The notes: a model not told the origin generated them from the letters alone. A stretch of DNA of 64,000 bases from Portunus trituberculatus (GCF_017591435.1 NC_059283.1:2387685-2451684), one strand, 5' to 3'. Positions 13,570 through 25,530 are shown, numbered from the stretch's first letter. Numbers and translations: made by a program.

Positions 13570-13783
13570 TTAATCCCTTCAGTACTGGAACGCATTTTTA
13601 CCATGATGTTTGGGTATAATTAGACGATTTTCTTTGCATTAGGAAGGGTCTATGGGAGTCAGGAGATTAATGGCCACAGTCTTCACTATTCTTATCCCCA
13701 CATAAGTTTCTGAAGCTATATAAAATCGCCAAATAGTAACCAGAATGAATATGAAAACGCGGCTTGGAAAGAATGAAAAGGTG
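13570..13783 (+). mobile_element. MITE-like element, copy A
   Basis: About 214 bp. It begins TTAATCCCTTCAGTACTGGA, carries the shared core GCATTAGGAAGGGTCTATGG and the later CCCCACATAAGTTTCTGAAG, and ends near a decayed match to the opposite terminus. It has no coding capacity. Three other near-full copies occur in this window (20558, 41813, 51979), two of them in the other orientation. Confidence 0.85.
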
Positions 13784-14435
<652 letters not shown>

Positions 14436-14520
14436 GGAGGCTGTCGGCTGGGATAATGATGTGTGAAATTGTAATTAGCTACAAATAACACTAATACTGA
14501 CAGCCTGATGTAACTTACTG

Positions 14521-14606
14521 CCACTACTACTACTACTACTGACAACAACAACAACAACAACAACAACAACATCAAGCATAATTACAATTATCCTCCCTTT
14601 CAAGAA

Positions 14607-14666
<60 letters not shown>

Positions 14667-14670
14667 ACAC
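14521..14670. repeat. (ACT)n, (CAA)n and (CA)n cluster
   Basis: Three different arrays within 150 bp: ACT at 14522-14540, CAA at 14542-14570 and CA at 14611-14670 with one AG interruption. Confidence 0.95.
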
Positions 14671-14783
14671 CTAGCAAGATACGATAACAGCGATAACAAG
14701 CTCAAAATAAAGTAAGAGTCGTAAAGTACCCATAATACTTCAGGATAATGGAGGACACATCTATTTTCCCGGGGAGCACTTAC

Positions 14784-14841
14784 CACGCATTAGCTCCCCC
14801 TCATACCTCACTTGTTTTGCCTGGCGGCCATCAATCAGGGG
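14784..14841 (-). CDS. candidate internal exon
   Basis: On the minus strand a 58-nt open segment reads PLIDGRQAKQVRYEGELMR. It ends at a perfect donor (G followed by GTAAGT) and is preceded by a weak acceptor, ATGTCCAG. The residue mix (D, E, K, Q present, no Cys) looks coding, but the segment is short and a stop lies just upstream of the acceptor in frame. No family is recognised. Confidence 0.2.
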
Positions 14842-14999
14842 CTGGACATGGGTGTTAATTTACCAAGTGCTCGCCGCCTCTGCCTGTGCAACTCCCCGCG
14901 GCCCATTACTCGCATCAAGAAGCTTCGAATATTCATGTGTCGCTGTCTCATTTTGTCGGCTCTTTTTTGGAATATAATTGGTCTCTTTTTTATCTTTTC

Positions 15000-15002
<3 letters not shown>

Positions 15003-15041
<39 letters not shown>
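15003..15041. repeat. (CT)n microsatellite
   Basis: Perfect CT array of about 39 bp. Confidence 0.95.
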
Positions 15042-15043
<2 letters not shown>

Positions 15044-15830
15044 ATGTGTTTACTTTTTATTTTTGTTTTGTTCTGTACGTGTCTTTTTTTCTTTTCTTTG
15101 TTCTTTTGTTTAGTTTATCAGTTATGTGGTATAGTATTTTTTTTCATTTATCTCTTTTTCTTTCTTTTGTTTTCTTCTTCGTTCATTAGTTTTTGTTGTC
15201 TTCTTTTGTATATCCTTGTTTGGTTGTACGTTTTTCCAATTTACTTTTCTCCATCTTATTAATTGCTTTATTTTACTTCTTTCATTTTCTACGACTTCGT
15301 TCCGTTGTCTAATTTTCCTGAATTTTCTCACATTATTGTTTCGTTTCATCTTTTTTCACTCCATCTTCTTTTCATGTCAAATAGTTTAAAATTATTTTCT
15401 GTATACCTTGTTTTGTTTAGTTTTCACTCTCCCTTGTTTTTGCTAATTTGTTTAGTTGTCTCTTTTCCTTCAGCTGTGTAAAATATAATTGGCTTACTTT
15501 TTTTTCATTTTTTCTTGTTATTTATTTTTACTTTCTATTGTTAGTTTTGCTTTTTCTTGCCTATTGTTGTCACTGGCTAGTCTTTTCAGAGTGTCTTTCA
15601 AATTATTGATATTTATTTCTCTGGTGTTCACTTTCTTCCTCTTTTCTTGTTCTTGTTAGTGATGTTTGTTCGATTATTATTGTTTTTTGTTTCACTTCTT
15701 GTCTTCCTCCCATGTCAGTATTCTTGTATTAATTGAAGTATTTTTATATCATTATTTTGACATCGACCAGTCATTTCTCTACATCTAAAAATGATTCTCT
15801 AATAATAGTTTATTTATAATTTAGTTTTAT
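15042..15830. other. T-rich low-complexity DNA
   Basis: Nearly 800 bp of T-rich, TTTTC/TTGTT-worded sequence. Frames give only Phe/Leu/Ser-rich peptides and no gene is supported. Confidence 0.75.
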
Positions 15831-15890
15831 TATATCATTTGCTTATTCAAACTTAGATTCTTAAACAAATCACATAAGAAAAGAGAAGGA

Positions 15891-15893
<3 letters not shown>

Positions 15894-15955
<62 letters not shown>
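15894..15955. repeat. (GA)n microsatellite
   Basis: Perfect GA array of about 62 bp. Confidence 0.97.
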
Positions 15956-15959
<4 letters not shown>

Positions 15960-16266
15960 CGTGCTCCGTTATTGAATTGTTTTGGTGAAGACAATTTTTT
16001 ACCATTATGTTTCGTATCGATCAATGTTGTTGCCTCAGACACTCTCCCTCTCCCTCTCTCTCACACACAGCGTCTCCTCCAGCACCCGTGATAAGCGCCT
16101 TGTTCACTTGGATTACACTGCTACACCTGGCGACGGATAATCTCAGCTTTGATATTGCTCTCTAATTGCTTACGTAACTCACTGTTCCATTTTACAATTA
16201 TTTCTGTCGCTGGTCTTCGTTTTCTGTATCCTGTTCCTTGTCTTCTGCTTCTTACTCCTCGTCTGG

Positions 16267-16302
16267 TCCTCCTCCTCCTCCTCCGCCTCCTCCTCCTCCT
16301 CT
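16267..16302. repeat. interrupted (TCC)n repeat
   Basis: TCC run with one GCC interruption. Confidence 0.9.
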
Positions 16303-16396
16303 TCTATTTCTCCTTCCTCTTTTGTTCAAGTTTCACCATCTACTGAATGCATTTAGGAATAAAAATCACATTGTGTCCGCGAAAGAATGGATGATA

Positions 16397-16398
<2 letters not shown>

Positions 16399-16436
<38 letters not shown>
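16399..16436. repeat. (GT)n microsatellite
   Basis: Perfect GT array of about 38 bp. Confidence 0.95.
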
Positions 16437-16440
<4 letters not shown>

Positions 16441-16469
16441 GTGTAATGGTTTGAGAGAGTTTGAGGTTA

Positions 16470-16672
16470 AAGTGATGCGGCGCCATAGTGTACTGCGGTG
16501 CAATAAAACACGCGGCAGTGTGTGGCGGTGTGGTGCGGTGTGGCGCGGCACGATAAACCAGTGTGGTGTGGCAGCCCGGTATGGTGGCGGGGAGCGAGGC
16601 TGTGTGGTGTAACGAGGCGGGTGTGGCGTTATGCGGCCTATAATTGTAATTGTGCGGTGTGTTCTGTGTAGT
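16470..16672. repeat. GTGTGGCG cryptic repeat
   Basis: Loose reiteration of GTGTGG, TGCGGTG and GGCGCGGC words for 200 bp just right of a GT array, with no fixed period. It looks like slippage-derived, strongly G/T/C-skewed sequence. Confidence 0.6.
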
Positions 16673-16868
16673 TTGCATCGTTAGCGCGAGGCACCATGCT
16701 CAAAATATCACACGCGTTCTGCTCTCCGTAAAAAAAACAAGCAATTTATCAGCAATGTTTTAAGATGCAAGAGTCATTAGAGTAACTACTGAGGCAATTA
16801 GACAAACTTGAGCAATACAACAATAAAGTGAGGCGGGGAAACTTTGGCCGGAAAAACAAAAAGGAGAG

Positions 16869-16872
16869 CGAG

Positions 16873-16925
<53 letters not shown>
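16869..16925. repeat. (GA)n microsatellite
   Basis: GA array with GCGA interruptions at the left edge. Confidence 0.96.
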
Positions 16926-16928
<3 letters not shown>

Positions 16929-17024
16929 TATATATTTTTTTTCCCAAAGTACTCGATATCATAACGTGTCATAAATCGTAAACTTTTTTAATTAATTTCA
17001 TATTTTCATAGCAAGATATTTTCC

Positions 17025-17026
<2 letters not shown>

Positions 17027-17071
<45 letters not shown>
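17027..17071. repeat. (GA)n microsatellite
   Basis: Perfect GA array of about 45 bp. Confidence 0.96.
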
Positions 17072-17072
<1 letters not shown>

Positions 17073-17209
17073 ACTAGTCTTGAAGTTTGGGGAGGAAAAA
17101 AAAAAAGAAAAACAGTACATGTGAGACAGTAAGGAGTGTGGAAGAAGAGGAAGGAAATTTAAGGGAAAAAAATAAGCTAATAGAAGTCAAAGAGTCAGCG
17201 AGTACAAAG

Positions 17210-17500
17210 CAGCAATATAAAAGTATAAGGGAGACAAGGAAGGGAGTATAAGTGGGTATAAGAGCAAGATCAGGGTTTAGCAAGGGAGCATACGAGACAA
17301 TGCACGGGTATAAGGTATTAGTTAATGGGTAAAGGGAGATTAAATGACAGGGAGTATAAGCTGGCATTTGTTGTATATGAGAATCTAATTAAGGGGTAAA
17401 AGGGGAGGAATGAGGGATATAAGGAGGAATGAGTAGGAATAAATCAGTGTAAGGGAGGTGTCAGGGAGGAGGAGCCGGTGTTAGGGGAGGCATGAGGCGC
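17210..17500. repeat. degenerate GGGTATAAGG repeat
   Basis: Variants of GGAGTATAAG, GGGTATAAG and GGGATATAAGG recur irregularly, about every 15-30 bp. Confidence 0.55.
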
Positions 17501-17809
17501 GCGCACTGATGAGGGAAGTATGAGTGATGTCGGCAATGGTCTGAGACACGCAATATCCACACTCACAAATTACACCACCCCATAAAAAGAAGGGGACAAA
17601 AGCCTCACAGAACAAGAGCAAGACCATAAACAGCCGTAATACAATAGGCGATTCAATACACGAGCAACAAGAGGCCTTCATAAATCCTTAGCAACTTTCC
17701 AATTAATATCACACACGCTGACCACAACACGACAACTTTACTCATTGCACGGGAAGAGACTGCGATGAATGGAAGCCTCGGTGTTTCATTAACGATAAGG
17801 CAAAACGCT

Positions 17810-17812
<3 letters not shown>
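17501..17812. other. unique DNA, no gene seen
   Basis: No repeat or splice-bounded frame stands out. Confidence 0.55.

Positions 17813-17844
<32 letters not shown>
17813..17844. repeat. (CT)n microsatellite
   Basis: Perfect CT array of about 32 bp. Confidence 0.95.
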
Positions 17845-17846
<2 letters not shown>

Positions 17847-18051
17847 AAGTGCTTTTTTTTCCTTTTCTTTTTTAATGCAGCACTAATGGCCGACATTTTA
17901 GGGGATACAGACGCGATATAAACCAAATTTAATTAAATCCTGGAGTGAAGTTATTGTCCGCCTTAATTGAACGGCACATCTGATTTATGGCAGAACCGTT
18001 TGCCACCAAATAGTCAGTGCTATTATTCATACTTTCATCGTCTTCGTATCG

Positions 18052-18053
<2 letters not shown>

Positions 18054-18106
<53 letters not shown>

Positions 18107-18300
18107 AGAAGAGAGCAGAAGAGGCAAGGGATACGATGAGGAGGAGGAGGACTAGAAAAGGAAATAATGAGAGCAAGAAGGAAAGGAAGGAGAGGAATAA
18201 AACGAGAAGGAAAAAAAAAAAAGAATGGGAGGCAAGAGGGAAAGAAATGATTAATGAAGAAGGATGAGGTGGCATTAGGAGCAAGAGACATGAAATGGAA
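18054..18300. repeat. (GA)n array and purine tract
   Basis: Perfect GA at 18054-18105, then a GAGCAGAA duplication and purine-rich DNA. Confidence 0.92.
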
Positions 18301-18405
18301 CTCATAAGAACTCGAAAATGAGAACAGGTAAGGAGGATGAATCTTAAGGAGCGGCAGGATATGAGAACGGGCAGGACAGTAAGTAACATATTGACTAGGG
18401 AGAGT

Positions 18406-18409
<4 letters not shown>

Positions 18410-18440
<31 letters not shown>
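18410..18440. repeat. (GA)n microsatellite
   Basis: Perfect GA array of about 31 bp. Confidence 0.95.
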
Positions 18441-18447
<7 letters not shown>

Positions 18448-18510
18448 GAACTCACCTTACTCTTTTCTTTCACATACAAAAGATATTAATAAAAAAAAAG
18501 TTTTGATTTG

Positions 18511-18630
<120 letters not shown>

Positions 18631-18847
18631 AAGAGTATGAAACAGAAGGCTGATTCGCAGACAACTTGGGAATTAACAGGAAGAAGTGAGATTGCTTAGT
18701 GAGAGCAAGGACTGAGGCCCGATAAAGGAAGGGAGAGGGAGAGGAAGAGGGAGAGGGAGAGAAGGAGGGAGAGCTTAATGGAAGAGCGAACTAGATGGGG
18801 AAATCGAAGTGAAATAATGAAGTCGATAGATATGAGGGTATGATGGG

Positions 18848-18848
<1 letters not shown>

Positions 18849-18893
<45 letters not shown>

Positions 18894-18977
18894 CTCACTA
18901 CCACAACCTCCACCACCACCACAACCACTACTACCATCAACAACAGGAACAACAACAACAACAACATCAACAACAAG
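18849..18977. repeat. (CAA)n arrays with ACC/ACT spacer
   Basis: CAA arrays at 18849-18893 and 18949-18977 are separated by a CCACCACC/ACTACT spacer, itself a trinucleotide repeat. Confidence 0.95.
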
Positions 18978-18994
18978 GGATTAATTTAAACAAT

Positions 18995-19001
18995 GTTATT
19001 A

Positions 19002-19055
<54 letters not shown>

Positions 19056-19143
19056 GATATTTTTTACTTTGGGTATGGTAAGGTCAGGTTTATTTTAGTA
19101 AGGTTAATATGGGTAAGTTGTCCCATAAAAATAACTATAATGG

Positions 19144-19199
<56 letters not shown>

Positions 19200-19301
19200 C
19201 GTTATTATCATTGTCGTTGTTGTTATCATTACCATCTTTACTCCCACTGTACTATTTAACTGGATTATTATCATTATTATCATTATTACTATTATTACTG
19301 T
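18995..19301. repeat. (ATT)n arrays
   Basis: ATT arrays at about 19002-19054 and 19144-19199, then a decayed ATT/ATC run at 19262-19301. The first two follow similar TTAT/GGATTAT lead-ins. Confidence 0.95.
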
Positions 19302-19365
19302 TTAAGAGTGCAAGATTCCAGTGTTTCTGTGAGATATTTACTGATGCAACAGGTGAAGCTAGACT

Positions 19366-19461
19366 GTGTAGCTAGTGGTGTAGCTGGCGTTGTGTAACTG
19401 GCGCGGTAAAGCTGGCGTTGTGAAGCTGGCGTGGTGAGGCTGGCGTGGTGAGGCTGGCGTG
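19366..19461. repeat. 14-bp minisatellite, about 7 units
   Basis: Units follow GTGTAGCTGGCGTG with small changes (GTGTAACTGGCGCG, GTGAAGCTGGCGTG, GTGAGGCTGGCGTG). The rightmost units are nearly identical. Confidence 0.92.
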
Positions 19462-19635
19462 GGTGAAATGGAGATACAGGTAGAAAACTGGAGGTGCGGG
19501 GAGAGGCGAACAAGTGTGGGTGGCCGGAGGAAAACAGGTAGATTAGGCAGGTGTGGTCAGCTGTCACCTCGCGTTTAATACTTCACACCTTTCCAGCCCC
19601 GCCCCTTCACTACCTGCCCGCCTCCTTCTCCCTCT

Positions 19636-19663
19636 CTCCTTCCCTCTCCCTCTCCCTCTCCCT
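19636..19663. repeat. (CCCTCT)n hexamer repeat
   Basis: Four to five CCCTCT units in a pyrimidine-rich stretch. Confidence 0.8.
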
Positions 19664-19978
19664 CCACTTTCCACCTTGCCACCTGGCCAGTTTAGTGTGT
19701 GATAAGTGTGAATTTTATGGACCCGCCACGCCCGCTCACTCCCCCTTCACCTGCCCACAACACCTCTCCGACACAGGTAGTAATTAGGCGGCAGGTGGTG
19801 GTGCGGCCGCTCAGGTATGCGTAGTTATGTATGTATATATGTGTGTATGTGTGATTATTTTGTTTCATGTTCGATTTTTTTAATATCTAAGAATAGCTTT
19901 CATTTCGGTTTTATTGACCTAACTGCGAATGAACTGTAGAGAAATGATTATAGTGATGATAACGAAAGCGATATAATA

Positions 19979-20080
19979 ACAATGATGATGGTGATATTGA
20001 TAGTAGTAGTGGTGATAGTAGTAGTGATAGTAATTGTAGTAGTAGTAGTAGTAGTGGTAGTAGTAGTAGTAGTAGTAGTA
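19979..20080. repeat. (GTA)n interrupted repeat
   Basis: GTA and GAT triplets at first mixed, then a near-perfect GTA run at 20036-20080. Confidence 0.9.
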
Positions 20081-20123
20081 GACAACACTTTTATCACGAT
20101 AACAAAAAATATATAGAAATTCA

Positions 20124-20126
<3 letters not shown>

Positions 20127-20179
<53 letters not shown>
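20127..20179. repeat. (GA)n microsatellite
   Basis: Perfect GA array of 53 bp. Confidence 0.96.
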
Positions 20180-20184
<5 letters not shown>

Positions 20185-20355
20185 AACACAGGGCGGGGCT
20201 AGCTTTTCGTTCCCACCCCACTTAAAACAAACCGTAAGATCGAAATTATAAACCATGATTCTCACACTTGCTCGTCACGCTTCTCGCGCTCTCTATGACA
20301 TCACAACTCACGTCCCACAGCAGCCTCACACCAACACACACAAGAATACACCGTG

Positions 20356-20643
20356 CAATAATGTGTTAAATAGCCGATAATGATGAGATAGGTTACTGTT
20401 CTATTGTCTTTTAACCACTTCAGTACTGAGACATTTTTACCATGAGTTTTGAGTGTGATTAAACGATTTTGTTTACATTAGGAAGGGTCTACACTGCGGA
20501 ATAATGTGTTTTATATAAAGCCAATAATGATGAAGTAGGTTACTGTTCTATGGCCTTTTAGCCTCTATAGTACTGAGGTATATTTCTACTATGTGTTTTG
20601 GGTGTGATTTAACGATTTTATTGACATTAGGAAGGGTCTATAC
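20356..20643. repeat. tandem duplication, two units of about 144 bp
   Basis: Units 20356-20498 and 20499-20643 both begin AATAATGTGT, share TAGGTTACTGTTCTAT, and end AGGAAGGGTCTA followed by CAC or TAC. Each unit holds about 55 bp of flank plus the left end of the dispersed element. Confidence 0.92.
20411..20498 (+). mobile_element. MITE-like element, left-end fragment
   Basis: Starts TTAACCACTTCAGTACTGAG and stops shortly after the AGGAAGGGTCTA core. It is truncated by the tandem duplication boundary, not by transposition. Confidence 0.85.
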
Positions 20644-20766
20644 AGCTAAGAAGATTTATTACCAGAATCTTCACTATTCTAATCCCCACTTAAGTTTCTG
20701 AAGCTGAATAAAATCATCGAATAGTAAGCAGAATATGAAAATGCGTCATGGTACTGAAGAGATTAA
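20558..20766 (+). mobile_element. MITE-like element, copy B
   Basis: About 209 bp, beginning TTAGCCTCTATAGTACTGAG and ending GTCATGGTACTGAAGAGATTAA. It keeps both termini and the shared internal blocks (ATTAGGAAGGGTCTATAC and CCACTTAAGTTTCTGAAGCT). No coding capacity. Confidence 0.88.
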
Positions 20767-21680
20767 ACTGTGACGTCACAAGGGAGAGACCACTGAGTTT
20801 GAAGGCCTTTCGTTGAAGTGAGAACCGGTCATCTGTACCACCACCTCCTCAATCCTCGTTTTCTTCACTCGCTTATTACTCTGTCGCTTTTCACCATAAT
20901 TCCTACGATCGGTAAGATAGAAGTTATTCCTTTGTTATTTTTTATTTATCAAACCAGCCATGTTTTCAATTAAATCAGGAATAGGTGTGATAGGATTCCT
21001 TGTCGTCGTCCTTCACCTCGTCCTTATAGGCCTTCAGGAGCGCCCGAACTTCCTGCTACACCTGCACCTCCACATAATCCTCCTGCATCCTTTCATCTTC
21101 CTCCTCTTCCCTCATCACACACTCAGCCGGTGGGTGACAACACGAAAGAGTAAAGAAGGGGTGAAACATAAAGAAACTACTACTGATACTTCCTCCAGCA
21201 GTTAAGAAGGGAGGGAAAAGGGACGGGAGGGAAGAAAAGTGCGTGAATTGAAAAGAAAAGGGAGAGACAAACACAACACGCAATCTTGGGTATAGAAGGA
21301 GTGCGTGGGTCGAGTCTCTAGAGTGGGAGCAACAAAATGGTGTAATCATCGCTGCACCACTAGCCTGTATGACACCTTTTACTTGGGCCTCCGGTACGCG
21401 CAAGAGAAAGTGGGCTGTGGTGACGGGATGCGCAAGGGCGAGTGTCCTGCGTCCCTCTGGCCATGTGTACTGTGGGGGATTATACAATTCAATATACAGC
21501 GCCTGATATTTGAAGACCGATTCTGTTTCTGTTCCCGGCCGCCGTTGTTTTTCAAGGTATTACACAGCAATCTTGTTTGGGTGCAAAGAATTAGTTTTCC
21601 AATCACTCAATCAAGAGTTTAATGGATAGGGAGTGATGGGAGAACCGCTGGCGTTGTTGGCTTTCTGTTCTGCTTCATAC

Positions 21681-21681
<1 letters not shown>
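20767..21681. other. unique DNA, no gene supported
   Basis: A plus-strand frame at 20960-21205 starts with an ATG and a hydrophobic stretch but ends in low-complexity Ser/Thr. It matches no family I know, so it is not called. Confidence 0.5.

Positions 21682-21730
<49 letters not shown>
21682..21730. repeat. (CT)n microsatellite
   Basis: Perfect CT array of 49 bp. Confidence 0.96.
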
Positions 21731-21732
<2 letters not shown>

Positions 21733-22308
21733 TTTTGGAAGCGTGTAACTTTCACCTTATTCAATTTTATTCGCCTTTTTCACCTCAGTTTCCCCGCCAC
21801 ACTTTCAATTGACGCGCGGATAAGTGTTGCTGATATTTTTTGATAAGCTTAATCCGGTGAATTTTCGTTTTTTACCTTTATTTTCTTTTTTTTTTCATTT
21901 TTTTGCTTTCGTTCACTAGCCAAACTCTTAATTGACTGACGGATAAGTGTATACTGGGTGTTTTGTTTCATGTAGATAATCCTGTGTAGTTTATCCTTTA
22001 GTGTTTATTTTTTCCTTTATTTAATTGCAGTTTTTACCCTTTTTTCACTTTATTCTATTTAGAGGCTCTGTTTTTTTTTATTATCTTGTTTAGCTTCTTT
22101 ACATTTTTATTTCATTACATTTAGTTTTCTTTCGTTTTTTTATCTTTTTTTTTTTTTTCGTTTGCTCTTTGGCATGTAAACATTTTCCTCCGTTCGTTCG
22201 CTGGCGAGAGTGAACAGACACACTCTCCTTTTTGGAAAGATTTTTACTCCGTCTGTGAACGAGTTGGCGTTCAATATGAAGGGATTATCTCGGAGAATAT
22301 TGCAGATT

Positions 22309-22311
<3 letters not shown>
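21731..22311. other. T-rich DNA, no gene seen
   Basis: T-runs and TTTTC words dominate. GGATAAGTGT after an ATTGAC motif recurs at about 21808 and 21937, hinting at an old duplication. Confidence 0.6.

Positions 22312-22384
<73 letters not shown>
22312..22384. repeat. (CT)n microsatellite
   Basis: Perfect CT array of 73 bp. Confidence 0.97.
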
Positions 22385-22388
<4 letters not shown>

Positions 22389-22599
22389 TCTAAGTCAGAG
22401 AAGAATCCAAATTTCGCGGTGTGAGGTCATGACACAGCCGTCTCCCCCTACCTGCCCCCTCTCCCTCCTTCACTTCCCCTCTGCTCCCCTTGATCGTCAT
22501 AATTATCACCTCAAATTACAGCCACACGCAATGACCCAAAGTCCAGCTGTGTCGAAGGGTGATATTTACACCCTCAGGAGGTTTTGCATCACCCTTAAC

Positions 22600-23002
22600 A
22601 CCTCTTCCTCTCCTCCTCTTCTTCCTCCTTCTCTTCTTCTCTTCTCATTTATTGTGTGACTTCGATCTCTGTCCCTTTCAGCTTTTACTGCCGCCTTCTT
22701 CCTTCTTCAGTATTTCCATTCCTAGTTCTTGTTTTCCATGATTTGTTTTTAATGTTACTTTATTATTATTTTTCTTTCCGTTTTCTATTCATGGTTTATA
22801 TTTTCGTTTTTTTTTCTTTTATTTTTTTTCTTTTATATATTTTTTGTACCTGTTTCTTGTTTTATCTTTCATACTTATCCTATTTCTTTCCTTCTCTATT
22901 TTCTATCTCTTCCTTTTTGCTTCTTTTTCTTTCACCATTCCTTCTCTTCTCATTCACTCATTTTCTAACTCCTCTTATCATTCAAGTTTCCTATACCTTC
23001 TA

Positions 23003-23009
<7 letters not shown>
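22600..23009. other. pyrimidine-rich low-complexity DNA
   Basis: TTCTTCCTCC and TTTTTCTTT words throughout. Open frames are Phe/Leu/Ser-rich by composition. Confidence 0.75.

Positions 23010-23079
<70 letters not shown>
23010..23079. repeat. (CT)n microsatellite
   Basis: Perfect CT array of 70 bp after a C-run of eight. Confidence 0.97.
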
Positions 23080-23082
<3 letters not shown>

Positions 23083-23127
23083 ATTAGGGTAGGAGACATT
23101 AGCGCCATATCCGGGTGTTGTCTGAAA

Positions 23128-23200
23128 GAAGAGGAAGAGGAGGAGCTGTTTGAGGAGGAGGAGGAGGAAGAAAAAGAAGAAGAGGAAGAGGTAGGGAGGG
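23128..23200. repeat. (GAA/GGA)n imperfect repeat
   Basis: Mixed GAAGAG and GAGGAG triplets. Confidence 0.8.
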
Positions 23201-23480
23201 AAAAGAAGGCAGGAGATTGTGGAAGAAGAGGTTCAAGGGAATGGTCTTTTGCATGCATGAATCCAATTTAGGCTCAAAACTCGAATATATATCCATTATG
23301 ATAAGCCTTGGAAATCCGACAAGATGGTATGAATTAATTTCGTTGGCCGTTCCATGTGCACACACAACATAAAGCAAGGCAGGGAGAGGCCAGGGAGGAG
23401 GAAGAAGGGAGCTTAACACGCGCCCAAGTCCCGCTAGAGGAGTATTAAGAGGGAAAGAGGCATTGGTTGGTTATTGCAAA

Positions 23481-23484
<4 letters not shown>

Positions 23485-23538
<54 letters not shown>
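23485..23538. repeat. (CT)n microsatellite
   Basis: Perfect CT array of 54 bp. Confidence 0.97.
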
Positions 23539-23542
<4 letters not shown>

Positions 23543-23618
23543 TATTTTTTTTTTTCCCTCATTTTAATTCAGTTTTGTTTTTTCCTGATCAATAAGTGTG
23601 TGTAAACGTGATTCTAGG

Positions 23619-23675
<57 letters not shown>
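23619..23675. repeat. (ATT)n repeat
   Basis: Perfect ATT array of about 57 bp lying between two CT arrays. Confidence 0.97.
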
Positions 23676-23769
23676 GATTGACTGAGAGGTTTCACTGCAT
23701 AATCACTTGTAATCTTGATAGTCATAATTTTGTCACTTTCGATTACAAGGAATAGATATTACGTTTTAT

Positions 23770-23771
<2 letters not shown>

Positions 23772-23816
<45 letters not shown>
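23772..23816. repeat. (CT)n microsatellite
   Basis: Perfect CT array of 45 bp. Confidence 0.97.
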
Positions 23817-23819
<3 letters not shown>

Positions 23820-23859
23820 CTGCACAAATAAAATCGTCATATTCGGCAGGACGTTAAGG

Positions 23860-24250
23860 CTTCTTGCTGCTCCGGTCTTGTGTTATTACTGATATCATGT
23901 CGCTGCTGTCACCGTACGCTGTCGGGCTCTCGCTGTTATTGATGCTGTGCCGCCGCCGTCACGGATATTACGTTCCTGCTGTCACCTCACTAAGCCTTCC
24001 TTGTTACTTATTGACGCTGTTCTCACGCTATCATTGGCGTTAATTTCTTGTTCTTGCTCCCTCTCTCTCCTCTGGCTTTGCTGTGTCCTGTTTCCTGTGT
24101 CCTGTGTCTCTCCCTCTGTGCTGTGTTCTTGTTGTTCTGTTCCTGTTTTGTTGTTTCGTTCTGTTGTGTTGGCATTGTGTTCTCTGGTGTTTGGTGTGTT
24201 TCATTTCTCTCTGTTCCAGTGTGTTCGATTCATCTCTGGACTTCATGTTT
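23860..24250. repeat. CTGTC/TGTTCTG cryptic repeat
   Basis: GCTGTCACC and GCTGTTATTGATGCTGT words recur at 23905-24030. They are followed by TTCCTGTG, TGTTCTG and GTGTTCT reiterations at 24085-24220. There is no fixed period. Confidence 0.55.
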
Positions 24251-25061
24251 TGTGAATGACAGTGATGCAGTGCGTTTCCTTGGTGCCAGTGCGGTAAATA
24301 ATCTCGTTGTTTTCCTCCTTTGTAATGATACGTACTGTTTTATTTATAGATTCTGCTATATTCGGAGTGTTTTGTTAATGTTACACGTATGTGCCAGGAA
24401 GCCGGCTCTTATTTCCTTCTTTTGATTTGTAAAGGGAGTTTATATTTATGAAGGAATTAGTCGACATTTTACAATTAACTATGATGCAATGGTCTTGATG
24501 ATAAAGTTAAGCTCCCTCACTACATCTTTGCAGTGGCGGCGGTGTTTTGCGTCAGGCGGTACAATTCTCCCTCAGGACGTGACACGAAGAAAACTACGCA
24601 CCGCTGAATAGTAATTTGGAAGGCGCAGTAAAACCCTTTACATGAGAGTGACCCTTTATACCTTTATTGCAAACATTCGCTAAACGCTTTTTTCCCTTTT
24701 TTGCAAGCACGCTATTATTTCAATCACTTTTTCATGCTCAATATCCGAGGCCTGAGCGCTGATTCCGTAATAACACTATCAGCAGCATAGTTCTAATATC
24801 AAGGCACACCGTTATAATACTGGCATTACAGAAGCAATACTAATGCCGTATGAGCAATATTAGATCCGGCGGAGGCCATTTCGTGGCCAACGGAGATGTG
24901 AGGAGAGAAAGGAAGGGGAGAGAGGCACATGGCGAGGATAGAGAAAGCACAGGAAAGGGAGGAATGAGTAAGAGGAGAATAATATAATTTAATCTTAAAA
25001 ATTGAATGTGAAATTGAGTGTAAGAGAGAAAAATAGAAATTACAGACTAGTTTTGAACACA

Positions 25062-25062
<1 letters not shown>
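24251..25062. other. unique DNA, no gene seen
   Basis: Mixed composition, purine-rich from 24895 to 24975. Confidence 0.6.

Positions 25063-25117
<55 letters not shown>
25063..25117. repeat. (CA)n microsatellite
   Basis: Perfect CA array of 55 bp. Confidence 0.97.
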
Positions 25118-25119
<2 letters not shown>

Positions 25120-25389
25120 AATAATAGTCTCATTTTACACTTTTTATATGAGTGATAATTTTTCCATCATATAATTAGAACAAATTTCCTTTTCCTGAAA
25201 GATTATGCTAATTAATTATTCGTAAAGAAAAACACTCAATCTTTTTCCCAATTAATATTTTTTACAGCATTTTCTCTTCCACCTAACAACAATAATTATA
25301 TTTGTGAAAAAAATATCAGTGTATTGGATAATATATGTTCAACTTGACCGAACGGGACTCACAAAATTAACCTTTATTTGGGTGTTTTG

Positions 25390-25391
<2 letters not shown>

Positions 25392-25422
<31 letters not shown>
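25392..25422. repeat. (GA)n microsatellite
   Basis: Perfect GA array of 31 bp. Confidence 0.95.
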
Positions 25423-25424
<2 letters not shown>

Positions 25425-25459
25425 TTACATGCTTATCACTCCCATGCTCTCTTTTACAG

Positions 25460-25530
25460 GTGAGGTGAGTGTTACTACTGACAGTGGCTTTGGAAGAACA
25501 CCGAGATACTCACCACTCAATACACTGTGA
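25460..25530 (+). CDS. candidate terminal exon
   Basis: A strong acceptor-like site (GCTCTCTTTTACAG) precedes an open segment that reads EVSVTTDSGFGRTPRYSPLN, then TL and a TGA. The acceptor is the best evidence; the frame is only 22 codons, so chance is a real possibility. No family is recognised. Confidence 0.2.
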
